Assembly: GCA_002448445.1 (NCBI GenBank)
Contig: DJYC01000009.1
Span: 1-49,695 of the forward strand
Length of the DNA: 49,695 nucleotides
Source of the DNA: Treponema sp. UBA6988
Lineage (GTDB): Bacteria > Spirochaetota > Spirochaetia > Treponematales > Treponemataceae
Direction of reading: 5' to 3'
A program made the translations under genes and the position numbers. The notes beneath the pieces are model-generated. The model saw only the letters and a list, made by a program, of their open reading frames with translations. It did not search any database and was not told the DNA's origin. Shown here in pieces: positions 35,314 to 43,120 of this stretch (position 1 is its first letter; each line of letters begins with the position of its first letter).

Positions 35314-36845
35314 TACAAAACCACCTTTACAGAAGTTGCCATGTCTATGCGCTTGTCCCCGTTTTCTTCCTCTTCGCGGTAGAATTCATCGAGGGAGGGA
35401 ACTGCTTCCCGCAAAATCTTTACAAGAAGCTCCCTGTCCCTGTAGATGCCGCTATTTTCCTTGCTAAAGTAGCAGACCGGGTAAAGCTTTTGCAAAAGTT
35501 CATCCGTGCTGAATGTAGCCGGAGGAATATTTTTTAGCTTTAGGATTTTTTTATACTGGGTGGGCGTCGGGTTTTCCTCCGTAAGCCAGAGTGGTTCCGT
35601 TAGCCTTTCGCCGCGCCTTGCACCAATGAATTTTATGTCCATTTCCTTGTATGGTTCAAAGCCGCTGAATTTTATAATCTGTTCCGCAAGGGTAAGAATC
35701 TTTATCGGTTCCCCCATGTCCAGAAGGTAGGAGCAGCCGTTTTCTCCCACGCCGCCTGTCTGCAGCACAAGTGAACATGCTTCCGGGATTGTCATAAAGT
35801 AGCGTTCCATTGCAGGGTCTGTTACTGTGACAGGGCCTCCGTTTTGAATCTGTTCCATAAAAATCGGGAGGATTGAACCCCTTGAACCAAGCACGTTTCC
35901 GAAGCGCACGAACATGAATGACTGCCCGCACTTTGTCTTTAGCGCAGCCTCGTTCACAAGCTTTTCGCTTAGCATCTTGCTTACGCCGTAGACGCTCACC
36001 GGGTTTACAGCCTTGTCCGTGGAAATGAGCACAAAACGCTCCGTTCCGCACTCTAGGGCTGCATCAAGAAGGTTCTTGGTTCCAAAGACGTTGTTTTCTA
36101 TTGAGGCAACCGGGTTTTCTTCCATCATGGGAACATGCTTGTAAGCCGCACAGTGGAAGATAACATCTGCCCTGGTATGGCTTATTATGTAGCGCACGTA
36201 TTCCCTGTCCCTCATGTCGCCAATGATTGGGACTACGGATGCCTTTTCGCCAACGCCCTCGTTCTGAAGGATGTGCAGCTCGCGGTAGATGTTTACGATT
36301 GAATTTTCCCCGTGGCCAAAGAGGTAGAGACGCTCTGCCCCGCCAGAAAGGAGCTGCCTTGCAAGTTCGCTTCCAATTGAGCCGCCTGCACCTGTTATGA
36401 GTACGCGCTTTCCCTTTAGGTAGGCAAGGCTTTCGTGCAATGGGATGATTATTGGCGTTCTGCCTAATATGTCCAGCGGGTTTATTTCCCTGGCCTGAAC
36501 AAAGTGGGCCTTTCCGTCTACAACTTGGCTTATGGAAGGCAGGATTTTTATGTGGAAAAAGCCGCATTTTTTTAGCACGTCGTAAATTTGCTTTATGCGG
36601 GAACCGTCTGCGCTTGGTATTGCAATGATGGCCTGGTCTATGGCCGTAACGCGAAGCACACTTGACATTGTGTCTATTGGCCCCAAAACCGGCACGTCTT
36701 CTATTTTACTTCCGATTAATTCCTTGCTGTCGTCGATGAATGCCGCAACCGTGCCAAAAATCTTCTTGCGCTTTAGTTCCTGGGCAATCATCTGCCCTGC
36801 AAAACCGGCACCTATAATGTAAAGCCGGCTGTCTATCTTTCCCAT
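35313..36845 (-). CDS. CapD/FlaA1-like nucleotide-sugar epimerase/dehydratase, soluble form
   Basis: A 510-residue extended-SDR protein of the CapD / polysaccharide-biosynthesis family. It opens with a nucleotide-binding domain (LYIIGAGFAGQMIAQEL), then an NAD-binding loop (ITGAGGSIGSELARQL), HCAAYKHVPMMEENP and FVLISTDKAVNPVSVYGVSK. Unlike CapD and WbpM it has no N-terminal transmembrane helices. The active-site position reads Tyr in VYGVSK, where dehydratases of the PglF type have Met. The ATG at 36845 follows GAGGGG. It starts the minus-strand operon and probably feeds the aminotransferase downstream. Confidence 0.92.
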   Translation of the reverse strand: MGKIDSRLYIIGAGFAGQMIAQELKRKKIFGTVAAFIDDSKELIGSKIEDVPVLGPIDTMSSVLRVTAIDQAIIAIPSADGSRIKQIYDVLKKCGFFHIKILPSISQVVDGKAHFVQAREINPLDILGRTPIIIPLHESLAYLKGKRVLITGAGGSIGSELARQLLSGGAERLYLFGHGENSIVNIYRELHILQNEGVGEKASVVPIIGDMRDREYVRYIISHTRADVIFHCAAYKHVPMMEENPVASIENNVFGTKNLLDAALECGTERFVLISTDKAVNPVSVYGVSKMLSEKLVNEAALKTKCGQSFMFVRFGNVLGSRGSILPIFMEQIQNGGPVTVTDPAMERYFMTIPEACSLVLQTGGVGENGCSYLLDMGEPIKILTLAEQIIKFSGFEPYKEMDIKFIGARRGERLTEPLWLTEENPTPTQYKKILKLKNIPPATFSTDELLQKLYPVCYFSKENSGIYRDRELLVKILREAVPSLDEFYREEEENGDKRIDMATSVKVVL

Positions 36846-36865
36846 AATCCCCTCTTTTTCTTCTT

Positions 36866-36894
36866 ATTATAGCACACACTAATCTTTTCTTCAA
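36866..36894 (-). promoter_or_regulatory. Promoter of the dehydratase-aminotransferase-hydroxylase operon
   Basis: On the minus strand, TTGAAG (36889-36894) and TATAAT (36866-36871) are separated by 17 bases, with TG in extended position (TGCTATAAT). Start near 36859, leader about 14 bases. Confidence 0.7.
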
Positions 36895-36986
36895 CGTAAA
36901 AAATTTCTTTCTTATTTGGACGGTAAACCTGCTTGCTCTACGACTATATGCCCCTGCTAATTCGGCTGACATGCCCTTGCGCCACC

Positions 36987-37071
36987 GCCCTTCCGGGGTT
37001 CCCTAACGGTCATTGCCGCTCTGCGGCAACGCAGGGGTTGCCACCCCCGCGCCCCTCCACGGCGGCGTAGG
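36987..37071 (+). repeat. GC-rich intergenic element copy
   Basis: Starts GCCCTTCCGGGGTTCCC and ends CTCCACGGCGGCGTAGG, with CGCGCCCCTCCAC inside. A degenerate copy in plus orientation, between the operon promoter and the DUF285 gene. Apart from it and the operon promoter, 36846-37187 holds no gene. Confidence 0.6.
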
Positions 37072-37187
37072 TGTCTTTTGGAAAAAAACTTTACAAAGAA
37101 AAAACTGTGGCTTAAAATAAGTTTTGGCCTATTTTTGGAATGCCACAGGGGATTTCGTTCTAAAAAAGTCCCCAAGGAGAAATCATA

Positions 37188-38822
37188 GTGATGAAATTAA
37201 AACTTTTTAGGACTTCTTTCTTATTTTTGTGCTTACTGGAAATCTTTGCTGGTTGCCAAAGCTCTAATTTTGCCTCTGGCGCAAATGCCCAGGCTGCAAC
37301 GGCTCAAAGCAAGGCGCTTGAAACTTCGTCCGCCATTGTAAAAGGCTCGGAGATAAACGCCATACTCAAAAACTTTATGAAAACATCCAAGCCCTATGTC
37401 TTTAAGCCTTCCAGCGTGGACCCACAGGGGCGCAGCAAGTCTTTTGCAAAGAAGATTTCAAATTCAATAGATGCCGTTATATACCTTGATTCCGACGAAA
37501 AGACTGTCTGCTACTACGCAAAGGGCTATACGGATTCCGGCAAGAAAATACCCGCGCCTGCCGATTCGAGCGGAATGTTTGAGGGGCTAAAGTATCTTAC
37601 GGAAATTGACCTTTCTGGCTTTGACTTTGGAAGTGCCGTTAGCATGAAGAATATGTTAGCAGGCTGCGTAAAGCTAAAGTCTGTGGATTTTACGGCTTTT
37701 AAGACTGGCCGCGTTACGGACATGAGCGGTATGTTCAGCAATTGCAAGGAATTGACCAGCCTTAACCTTTCTGCATTTGACACGTCAATGGTAAGCAGCA
37801 TGAAAAACATGTTCTACGGTTGCACAAAGCTTTCCTCTCTTAACCTTTCAAGTTTTTCAACTGGCCGCGTTACCGACATGAGCGGAATGTTCTACCAGTG
37901 TTACGAGCTTACCGCCCTTGACCTTTCCAAATTTGACACTAAAAACGTTACGGACATGAAGGAGATGTTCTACTTCTGCGAAAAGCTTCCGTCGCTGAAC
38001 CTTACAAAATTCAACACGGGCAAGGTTACGGACATGAGCGGCATGTTCCGGGGCTGCAGGGCGATTGCCTACCTTGATTTGTCAAGCTTTGACACCAGAT
38101 GCGTTACCAACATGAGCCTTATGTTCTACGAATGCAAGAAGCTGGAAAGCCTTAATCTTTACAGTTTTGACACGTCCAACGTTACGGATATGCACCACAT
38201 GTTCTACAATTGTTTTGTCCTTGACCTTGATCTTTCTAGCTTTAATACCGGCAAGGTTACGGACATGAACAACATGTTCAATGGCTGCGGCCTTAAGCAC
38301 AATACCATTGACTTGTCCGGCTTTGACACGAGGAATGTTACCAACATGCAGGAAATGTTCTACTGGAGCAAATTCAGGGCTCTTGACCTTTCCTCTTTTG
38401 ACACAAGGAACGTTACTAACATGCAGCGTATGTTCGGTTCCTGCCTTAACCTGACTTCGGTTAAGCTTTCAAGCTTTAACACGGAAAAAGTAAGAGACAT
38501 GAGCTATATGTTCATCTGCTGCCTAAAGCTTCCAAGCCTTGACCTTTCCTCTTTTGACACAAGGAACGTTACCAACATGGAGCTGATGTTTGAGATGGAC
38601 TACGACCTGGATCCGCAAAAGTCTGCCCTTGCAACAATTTACGCTTCGGACAAGTTTGTAACAAAAAATCTTCCGGCTGAAAAAAAGATTTTTAACAAGT
38701 GCCAGAAGCTAAAGGGCGGGAAGGGAACGTCCTATTCTGATTCCGCTTCCAACGACGCTTCCTATGCCCGCGTAGACGGCGGCCCAGGCGCACCCGGCTA
38801 CTTTACGGCCAAGAAGAACTGA
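37188..38822 (+). CDS. DUF285 / BspA-like repeat lipoprotein
   Basis: A 544-residue exported lipoprotein with signal peptide and lipobox (IFAGC). From about residue 133 it has 13 tandem repeats of 23-24 residues of the form ...FDTxxVTDMxxMFxxC..L..L.LS, the DUF285 consensus, for example VTDMSGMFYQC. They end near residue 475 with a Ser/Asp-rich, Gly/Pro-rich tail. Such repeats form a leucine-rich-repeat-like surface for binding host or other bacterial proteins; BspA of Tannerella and treponemal BspA-like proteins are adhesins. AAGGAG sits eight bases before GTG 37188 and eleven before ATG 37191, so either may be used. It stands alone between repeat regions. Confidence 0.9.
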   Translation: MMKLKLFRTSFLFLCLLEIFAGCQSSNFASGANAQAATAQSKALETSSAIVKGSEINAILKNFMKTSKPYVFKPSSVDPQGRSKSFAKKISNSIDAVIYLDSDEKTVCYYAKGYTDSGKKIPAPADSSGMFEGLKYLTEIDLSGFDFGSAVSMKNMLAGCVKLKSVDFTAFKTGRVTDMSGMFSNCKELTSLNLSAFDTSMVSSMKNMFYGCTKLSSLNLSSFSTGRVTDMSGMFYQCYELTALDLSKFDTKNVTDMKEMFYFCEKLPSLNLTKFNTGKVTDMSGMFRGCRAIAYLDLSSFDTRCVTNMSLMFYECKKLESLNLYSFDTSNVTDMHHMFYNCFVLDLDLSSFNTGKVTDMNNMFNGCGLKHNTIDLSGFDTRNVTNMQEMFYWSKFRALDLSSFDTRNVTNMQRMFGSCLNLTSVKLSSFNTEKVRDMSYMFICCLKLPSLDLSSFDTRNVTNMELMFEMDYDLDPQKSALATIYASDKFVTKNLPAEKKIFNKCQKLKGGKGTSYSDSASNDASYARVDGGPGAPGYFTAKKN

Positions 38823-38835
38823 AAAACATTCCCCT

Positions 38836-38867
38836 TTATGGCACACACTTGTTTTTTCTTCAACGTG
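38836..38867. repeat. Copy of the upstream operon promoter region
   Basis: Bases TTTATGGCACACACTT then CTTCAACGT here match ATTATAGCACACACTA then CTTCAACGT at 36866-36897, about 26 of 32 positions. The two lie on either side of the DUF285 gene in the same orientation. It may mark the edges of an inserted segment. Confidence 0.5.
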
Positions 38868-38934
38868 AAGATTGAAAATCCACGGAAAACCTCCGTAATG
38901 TGTTATAATGATTTGTATTCAAGGAGATTTTTTT

Positions 38935-39558
38935 ATGGATGAGAATGAAAAAAAGAAGCTTATAGAAGAGGAAAAGGAGAAGGCTAAAGGATTTTGGGCT
39001 GCTAGGGGCGCGGATTGTAGTGTAGGGGATGTCATAATTGTCACATTTTTTATGACCCTGATTTTGGCCGTTGCGGTATTTGTTGCTTGGGTTTGCGTGC
39101 GGTTTGCCTTTAAGCCGTATTTTGAATCTGACTACAAGTGCAAGGTTGAGGCAACTTTGGTTGAAAAGACAAAGGATGTTAAGTGGCGCAGCGTCTATGA
39201 CGGAAAGCTGGACCATAAAATAAGAGAAGGTCTCAAAGCTGCGAAGAAAGATAAAGAAGTGAAAATCGATTACCATCTAAAATGGGAATATGAAATTAAC
39301 GGCGAAAAAGGTTGTTTTTGGGAATCTGATCATCTTATAAACTTTAGCAAGGTTGGCAGCAAAAAGAAGGTCACGATGTTCAGTGATGATGGCAAGAAGT
39401 GGTACAGGTCACAAATTGACGCGTGGCTTGTGTTGCCCTTTGCCTTAAGTTTACTGGTTTCCCTGCTTATGGTGTACTGCATTTTCCGTTTGATAGTAGA
39501 AAAGATAAAGTTTAGCATGAAGATTAAAAGGAAGATTGGCGCTGCTTCTGGTGTCTGA
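38935..39558 (+). CDS. Unknown two-helix membrane protein
   Basis: A 207-residue protein I cannot name. A charged cytoplasmic N-terminus (DENEKKKLIEEEKEKAK) is followed by a transmembrane helix (about 35-58, VIIVTFFMTLILAVAVFVAW), a soluble domain of about 95 residues with alternating basic and aromatic residues, and a second helix (about 165-187). The layout resembles DUF3592-type proteins, but I cannot assign it. AAGGAG precedes the ATG at 38935. A small inverted repeat, ACGGA/TCCGT, lies near its -35. Confidence 0.75.
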   Translation: MDENEKKKLIEEEKEKAKGFWAARGADCSVGDVIIVTFFMTLILAVAVFVAWVCVRFAFKPYFESDYKCKVEATLVEKTKDVKWRSVYDGKLDHKIREGLKAAKKDKEVKIDYHLKWEYEINGEKGCFWESDHLINFSKVGSKKKVTMFSDDGKKWYRSQIDAWLVLPFALSLLVSLLMVYCIFRLIVEKIKFSMKIKRKIGAASGV

Positions 39559-40145
39559 GCCCTTGTAGCTGTGCCACATTTGCAGGTCTTGTACGCAAAC
39601 TGGTACAGATGCCGAAATAAATTCGGCATGACGGCTTAGGGGTGGGCTATGTGCAATACAAAAAAAGATTGTCGGGTCGTGGTTCGACTAGGCTCACCAA
39701 CCGTGGTTCGACTAGGCTCACCAACCATGGTTCGACTAAGCTCACCAACCACCCGACAGTGACACAGTGTTTGTTTTTTTACCGCTTTCTTGCCAATCAA
39801 TAAAGAGCCCATGGAGGGGCGACTTAGCAGCCCGGAGATTTGCATTGCAAATCTCCGATACCCGGAAAAATCCATGGATGGATTTTTCCGGGTCATACGC
39901 CCGATTGGAAGGGTGGCGAAGCCAGACCGCCGGAGGCGGGCCGGAGCGGCAGCGTAGCCCTGGAAAGCGGGTGACGAAAGGGGCGTCCGGTCGGATTAGC
40001 CAAAAAGTGGTATGGTAGAGCCGGAAAAAGCACCGTCCTAAAAAGTAAAATCCATAAAAAAAAGCTCATTATAAATAACCCTAAACTCAACTTTGCAAAA
40101 TCCGATAATTAATCGAGAGCAAAGTTTTTGTTCAAGGGGATATTT
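39559..40145. repeat. Repeat cluster: hairpins, tandem 24-base units, three-hairpin module, GC-rich element
   Basis: No gene is supported. In order: a hairpin TGCCGAA-ATAAA-TTCGGCA (39610-39628); three tandem 24-base units at 39679-39702, 39703-39726 and 39727-39750 (core GGTTCGACTAGGCTCACC), flanked by GTCGGGT (39671-39677) and ACCCGAC (39751-39757). Then the three-hairpin module: GCCC/GGGC with loop ATGGAG (39807-39820), CGGAGATTTGC/GCAAATCTCCG (39833-39857) and ACCCGGAAAAATCC/GGATTTTTCCGGGT with loop ATGGAT (39860-39893). A minus-orientation GC-rich element follows at 39896-39970. Confidence 0.75.
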
Positions 40146-40667
40146 ATGAGAAGAGTTAAATTTCTTTTGGCAGCCGCGGTTTTTGCCTTGCTTTTTTCTG
40201 CAAGTGCCAGCGCTACAGTTGTTGCCTTTCAGCTTATTCAGCATGATCCTTGCCAGAGCGAGGTTAGGGCATCTTCTTATCTTATAGAGAATTCTCTCTT
40301 TGACTTCTTTTTTGACAGGGGCATAATCGTAACAAATTCTCCTACCGCCGTGTCTACGGACGAATCTGTGGACGAGCAGCTTTACTATTCGGCGCTTAGC
40401 GAGGCAAGTTCGGGTTTCTGCAACTACTTTATCTCCCTTACAATTGACTACGATACGGAGAATTCTAGGAATCCCGAGGCTCTTATCATTTCAAACATAG
40501 AGAAAATAAGTTGGAATATATTTGATCTAAAGACAGGGAAAAGCGTGGCTTCCGGTTCAAGGAAGACGAACAAGGTGTCTCCCGAAAGGGATAATGAAAA
40601 AGGAATTTCTGAATTCACCTCCAAAGTTGCGCAGGATATTTACAACCATTTTATGACTTTAAGTTAA
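40146..40667 (+). CDS. Unknown exported protein
   Basis: A 173-residue protein with a clear signal peptide (MRRVKFLLAAAVFALLFSASASA, cut about residue 23) and no lipobox. The mature part has no motif I recognise; it starts TVVAFQLIQHDPCQSEV and has two cysteines, which could form a disulfide. AAGGGG lies seven bases before the ATG at 40146. The next gene starts 25 bases later and encodes a SPOR protein, so both probably act in the periplasm. Confidence 0.75.
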   Translation: MRRVKFLLAAAVFALLFSASASATVVAFQLIQHDPCQSEVRASSYLIENSLFDFFFDRGIIVTNSPTAVSTDESVDEQLYYSALSEASSGFCNYFISLTIDYDTENSRNPEALIISNIEKISWNIFDLKTGKSVASGSRKTNKVSPERDNEKGISEFTSKVAQDIYNHFMTLS

Positions 40668-40692
40668 GGATCCGTGGGGAAGGGGAAACAGA

Positions 40693-42201
40693 ATGAAGAA
40701 AATATTAATCGCAGTAATAGCTATAAGCCTTGCGGTTATTTTTGTAGCCGCAGATGACTCTTTTTTGTACCTCGACGGCAATGCTTCTGTAGGCAGGGAG
40801 GGTGAGCTTCCCAAGGGGCTTTTTGTAAAGGCTTCCGGATATTTGCCTGGGGACAACGTTAGCGTGACTAACCCAATGACAGGGGAGACCTTGGAGCTTC
40901 TTAACCTTGGCTCCATGGACGCATCTTCCGGTTCAATAATGCTGCTTTCCAAAGAGGCGGCTGAGGGGCTTGGAATTTCCCCGGACGCAAATTTGAAGAT
41001 TAAGCTAAGCTCAAGAAAGGGTTCCTTTGACCAGAGTGCGGCCGGTGTTGGTATAGTTTCAAGCATTTTTCCTGGGGACGGCAAAAAGCCTTATACAGCC
41101 AAGAGCGACTCCTATTACGAGAGCGTTGGACTGCCGTCTGATGCGGATTCCGGCGATTTGACTGCCGGTTATGAGACGATGGAAATAGGCGATGGCGATG
41201 ATGCATTGGCGGATGTTCCGGAAAAGGAAGATGACGGCCTTGTTTCTGAAGAAGTTGCTTCCCTTGAGCCTCTAGAGCCGCTTAGTGATGCTGAGCTTGC
41301 AAAAAGCGACGGCACTATCTACGAGCCTTTGTCCGGCTTTGGCAGGGGTGAAAAGAAAGAGCAGCCCTTTAATGCTGATTCATCCGGCGAGAACATAGGA
41401 AGCCTTGAGCCTGCAAAAGAAGACGAAGCATCGGCAATTCCGGCCGGAAGCCTTGACTCCGATTTTGACGGCGAGAAAGTTGCCTTTGAGGAGCCGCTTG
41501 GTTCTGAATACGTAAGCGAGGACGAGATTGTAAGGCCGCTTCCTGCGACTGGACGCATAGCGGCAGCGGACGTTCCTGTGAAAGAAGACGGCATAATGGA
41601 AGATGATGTTCTCGGAGAAGAGGAGGCGGAGCTTGTGGAAGACATAAGCGAGCCTGTTGCAATAGTAATTCCTGTTAACCCTGATGCAGGTCCGGAGACA
41701 GACTTTGCGGGCGAGGAAATTGTAGCTGCAGAGCCGGTAGACACTGAGCCTGTTGCAAAGATTGACCTTACTCCGCCGGAAGAGGACAAGGAAGAGGAAG
41801 AGGTTGCTCCTCTTGAGCCGGAAGAGCCCTATACGCCAATCGTGCTTGTTCCCTCTGAGGATGTAACTCCTCCCAAGAAAGAAAAGAAGCCGGTGGAAAT
41901 TAAGCCTGCTCCCCAGAAGGACAAGGCACCCACCAAGGACATAGAAAAGCGCCTGCGAAAGGAAAGCGAGCTTGACCGCTCACGCTATTACATACAGATT
42001 GCAACCCTTTCCGAAACTTCAAGCGCACAGTCGCTGATTGACAAGTACGGAAAGTACCCGCTTGTAATGATTCAGAATTCACGCGGGGCATACAGGGTGC
42101 TGGTCGGCCCCCTTTCCGTGGATGAATACGGCATGATTCTTGAGCGCTTCAAGGGCTACGGCTATAAGGACGCCTTTGTAAAATATCCCGGAAGCCTCTA
42201 G
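40693..42201 (+). CDS. SPOR-domain protein
   Basis: A 502-residue envelope protein. It has an N-terminal signal peptide or anchor (MKKILIAVIAISLAVIFVAA), a long, very acidic linker (about 130-400, Glu/Asp/Pro-rich with short repeats such as SLEPLEPLSD and PEEPYTPI), a basic Lys/Pro stretch, and a C-terminal SPOR domain (about 430-500, RYYIQIATLSETSSAQSLI...YRVLVGPLS). SPOR domains bind denuded peptidoglycan strands and bring proteins to the division site. The acidic linker could span the periplasm. It is followed by a strong terminator, so the unit ends here. Confidence 0.88.
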   Translation: MKKILIAVIAISLAVIFVAADDSFLYLDGNASVGREGELPKGLFVKASGYLPGDNVSVTNPMTGETLELLNLGSMDASSGSIMLLSKEAAEGLGISPDANLKIKLSSRKGSFDQSAAGVGIVSSIFPGDGKKPYTAKSDSYYESVGLPSDADSGDLTAGYETMEIGDGDDALADVPEKEDDGLVSEEVASLEPLEPLSDAELAKSDGTIYEPLSGFGRGEKKEQPFNADSSGENIGSLEPAKEDEASAIPAGSLDSDFDGEKVAFEEPLGSEYVSEDEIVRPLPATGRIAAADVPVKEDGIMEDDVLGEEEAELVEDISEPVAIVIPVNPDAGPETDFAGEEIVAAEPVDTEPVAKIDLTPPEEDKEEEEVAPLEPEEPYTPIVLVPSEDVTPPKKEKKPVEIKPAPQKDKAPTKDIEKRLRKESELDRSRYYIQIATLSETSSAQSLIDKYGKYPLVMIQNSRGAYRVLVGPLSVDEYGMILERFKGYGYKDAFVKYPGSL

Positions 42202-42237
42202 GCAAAAGGGAATTTAAAAATAAACTCCTATAAAAGG

Positions 42238-42285
42238 GCACCGTACGGATAAAAGTTTTTCCTTTTTCCGAACGGTGCTTTTTTT
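42238..42285 (+). terminator. Rho-independent terminator after the SPOR gene
   Basis: GCACCGT (42238-42244) pairs with ACGGTGC (42272-42278), with inner CGGA/TCCG, followed by seven T. Confidence 0.85.
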
Positions 42286-42328
42286 GTCGTTTTTTTTTCG
42301 AATTCCTTGTTTTATATAGAATTTTCTA

Positions 42329-42358
42329 TTGACTAAGGCCGTGTAAATTTGTTATCAT
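42329..42358 (+). promoter_or_regulatory. Promoter of the rplU cluster
   Basis: TTGACT (42329-42334) and TATCAT (42353-42358) with an 18-base spacer. Start near 42365. Confidence 0.6.
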
Positions 42359-42382
42359 ACACCACACATTAATTTAGGTTGT

Positions 42383-42403
42383 TAAGGAATCCGTTACTCC
42401 TTA
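42383..42403 (+). promoter_or_regulatory. L21 leader hairpin
   Basis: TAAGGA (42383-42388) pairs with TCCTTA (42398-42403) in the leader of rplU. Ribosomal-protein L21 leaders with a similar stem are known for autoregulation; identity here is inferred from position. Confidence 0.4.
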
Positions 42404-42425
42404 CGGCCAAGTTTAGAGGTTTTAC

Positions 42426-42743
42426 ATGTACGCAATTGTTGAATACAAAGGCAATCAGTACAAGGCAGAAAAGGATGCCGTTCTCCGCGTTGCAAAAATC
42501 AACGACGCAAAGGAAGGCGACACAATCACTATTGACACTGTTCTTCTCGTAAGCGATGGTGACAAGGTATCTGTCGGTACACCCTATGTAAAGGGAGCAA
42601 AAGTTACGGTTGAAGTTGGCGAAACTTTCAAAGACAAGAAAGTTCTGGTTTTCAAGTACAAGAGCAAGAAGGATTATCACCGTTTCCACGGTCACCGCGA
42701 GCAGTACACCTATGTAACTGTTAAGGATGTGGTTTCGGCATAA
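42426..42743 (+). CDS. rplU: 50S ribosomal protein L21
   Basis: 105 residues, normal length. It shows the family start MYAIVEYKGNQYKAEKDAVLRVAKI and the RNA-binding C-terminus KSKKDYHRFHGHREQYTYVTV. It binds 23S rRNA in the large subunit. AGAGG precedes the ATG. It starts the rplU-prp-rpmA-obgE cluster, a common bacterial order. Confidence 0.98.
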   Translation: MYAIVEYKGNQYKAEKDAVLRVAKINDAKEGDTITIDTVLLVSDGDKVSVGTPYVKGAKVTVEVGETFKDKKVLVFKYKSKKDYHRFHGHREQYTYVTVKDVVSA

Positions 42744-42749
42744 CGGTTC

Positions 42750-43088
42750 ATGACTAAGGTGCTTTTGGTTTGCGGTGCAGACGGTTGCTTCAAGAGCTGT
42801 TCGGCTAAGGGGCATGCCTTTTTCGCCGCCAGGGGCAGGGACATAGTTTGTTCGGCGGAGACGCTTCTCCTTAGGACTGCAATTTCTGTCTTGGAAAAAA
42901 CCGGGGGAATAAAGCTTAGTTGTGATGCTTCTGAGCGCGGAAGTCTGGCGTTCAGTGTTGAAGTGCAAGGCCATTCGGCAGAACTTGCTGAAAGGCTCAG
43001 GTGCACGGCGGATTTTATTCGAGACGGGATTTCTTCCCTGTCAGAAGAATATCCGGGGTGCCTGCTTCTAAAAGAGATTATTGAATAA
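42750..43088 (+). CDS. prp: Prp-like ribosomal-protein-processing cysteine protease
   Basis: 112 residues, the YsxB/Prp family, always found between rplU and rpmA in many bacteria. The catalytic pair is visible in GHAFFAARGRDIVCSAET (His and Cys, 12 apart). In Firmicutes and fusobacteria Prp removes a short N-terminal leader from L27. Here the adjacent L27 has no such leader, so its substrate is open. It starts six bases after the rplU stop. Confidence 0.9.
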   Translation: MTKVLLVCGADGCFKSCSAKGHAFFAARGRDIVCSAETLLLRTAISVLEKTGGIKLSCDASERGSLAFSVEVQGHSAELAERLRCTADFIRDGISSLSEEYPGCLLLKEIIE

Positions 43089-43120
43089 AACAGTCCGGTT
43101 CTTACCGGCGGAGGATTAAA

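Noticed and set aside
39671..39757. CRISPR-like array
   Set aside because: The three 24-base units are directly adjacent with no spacers, and no cas-like gene is in the window.
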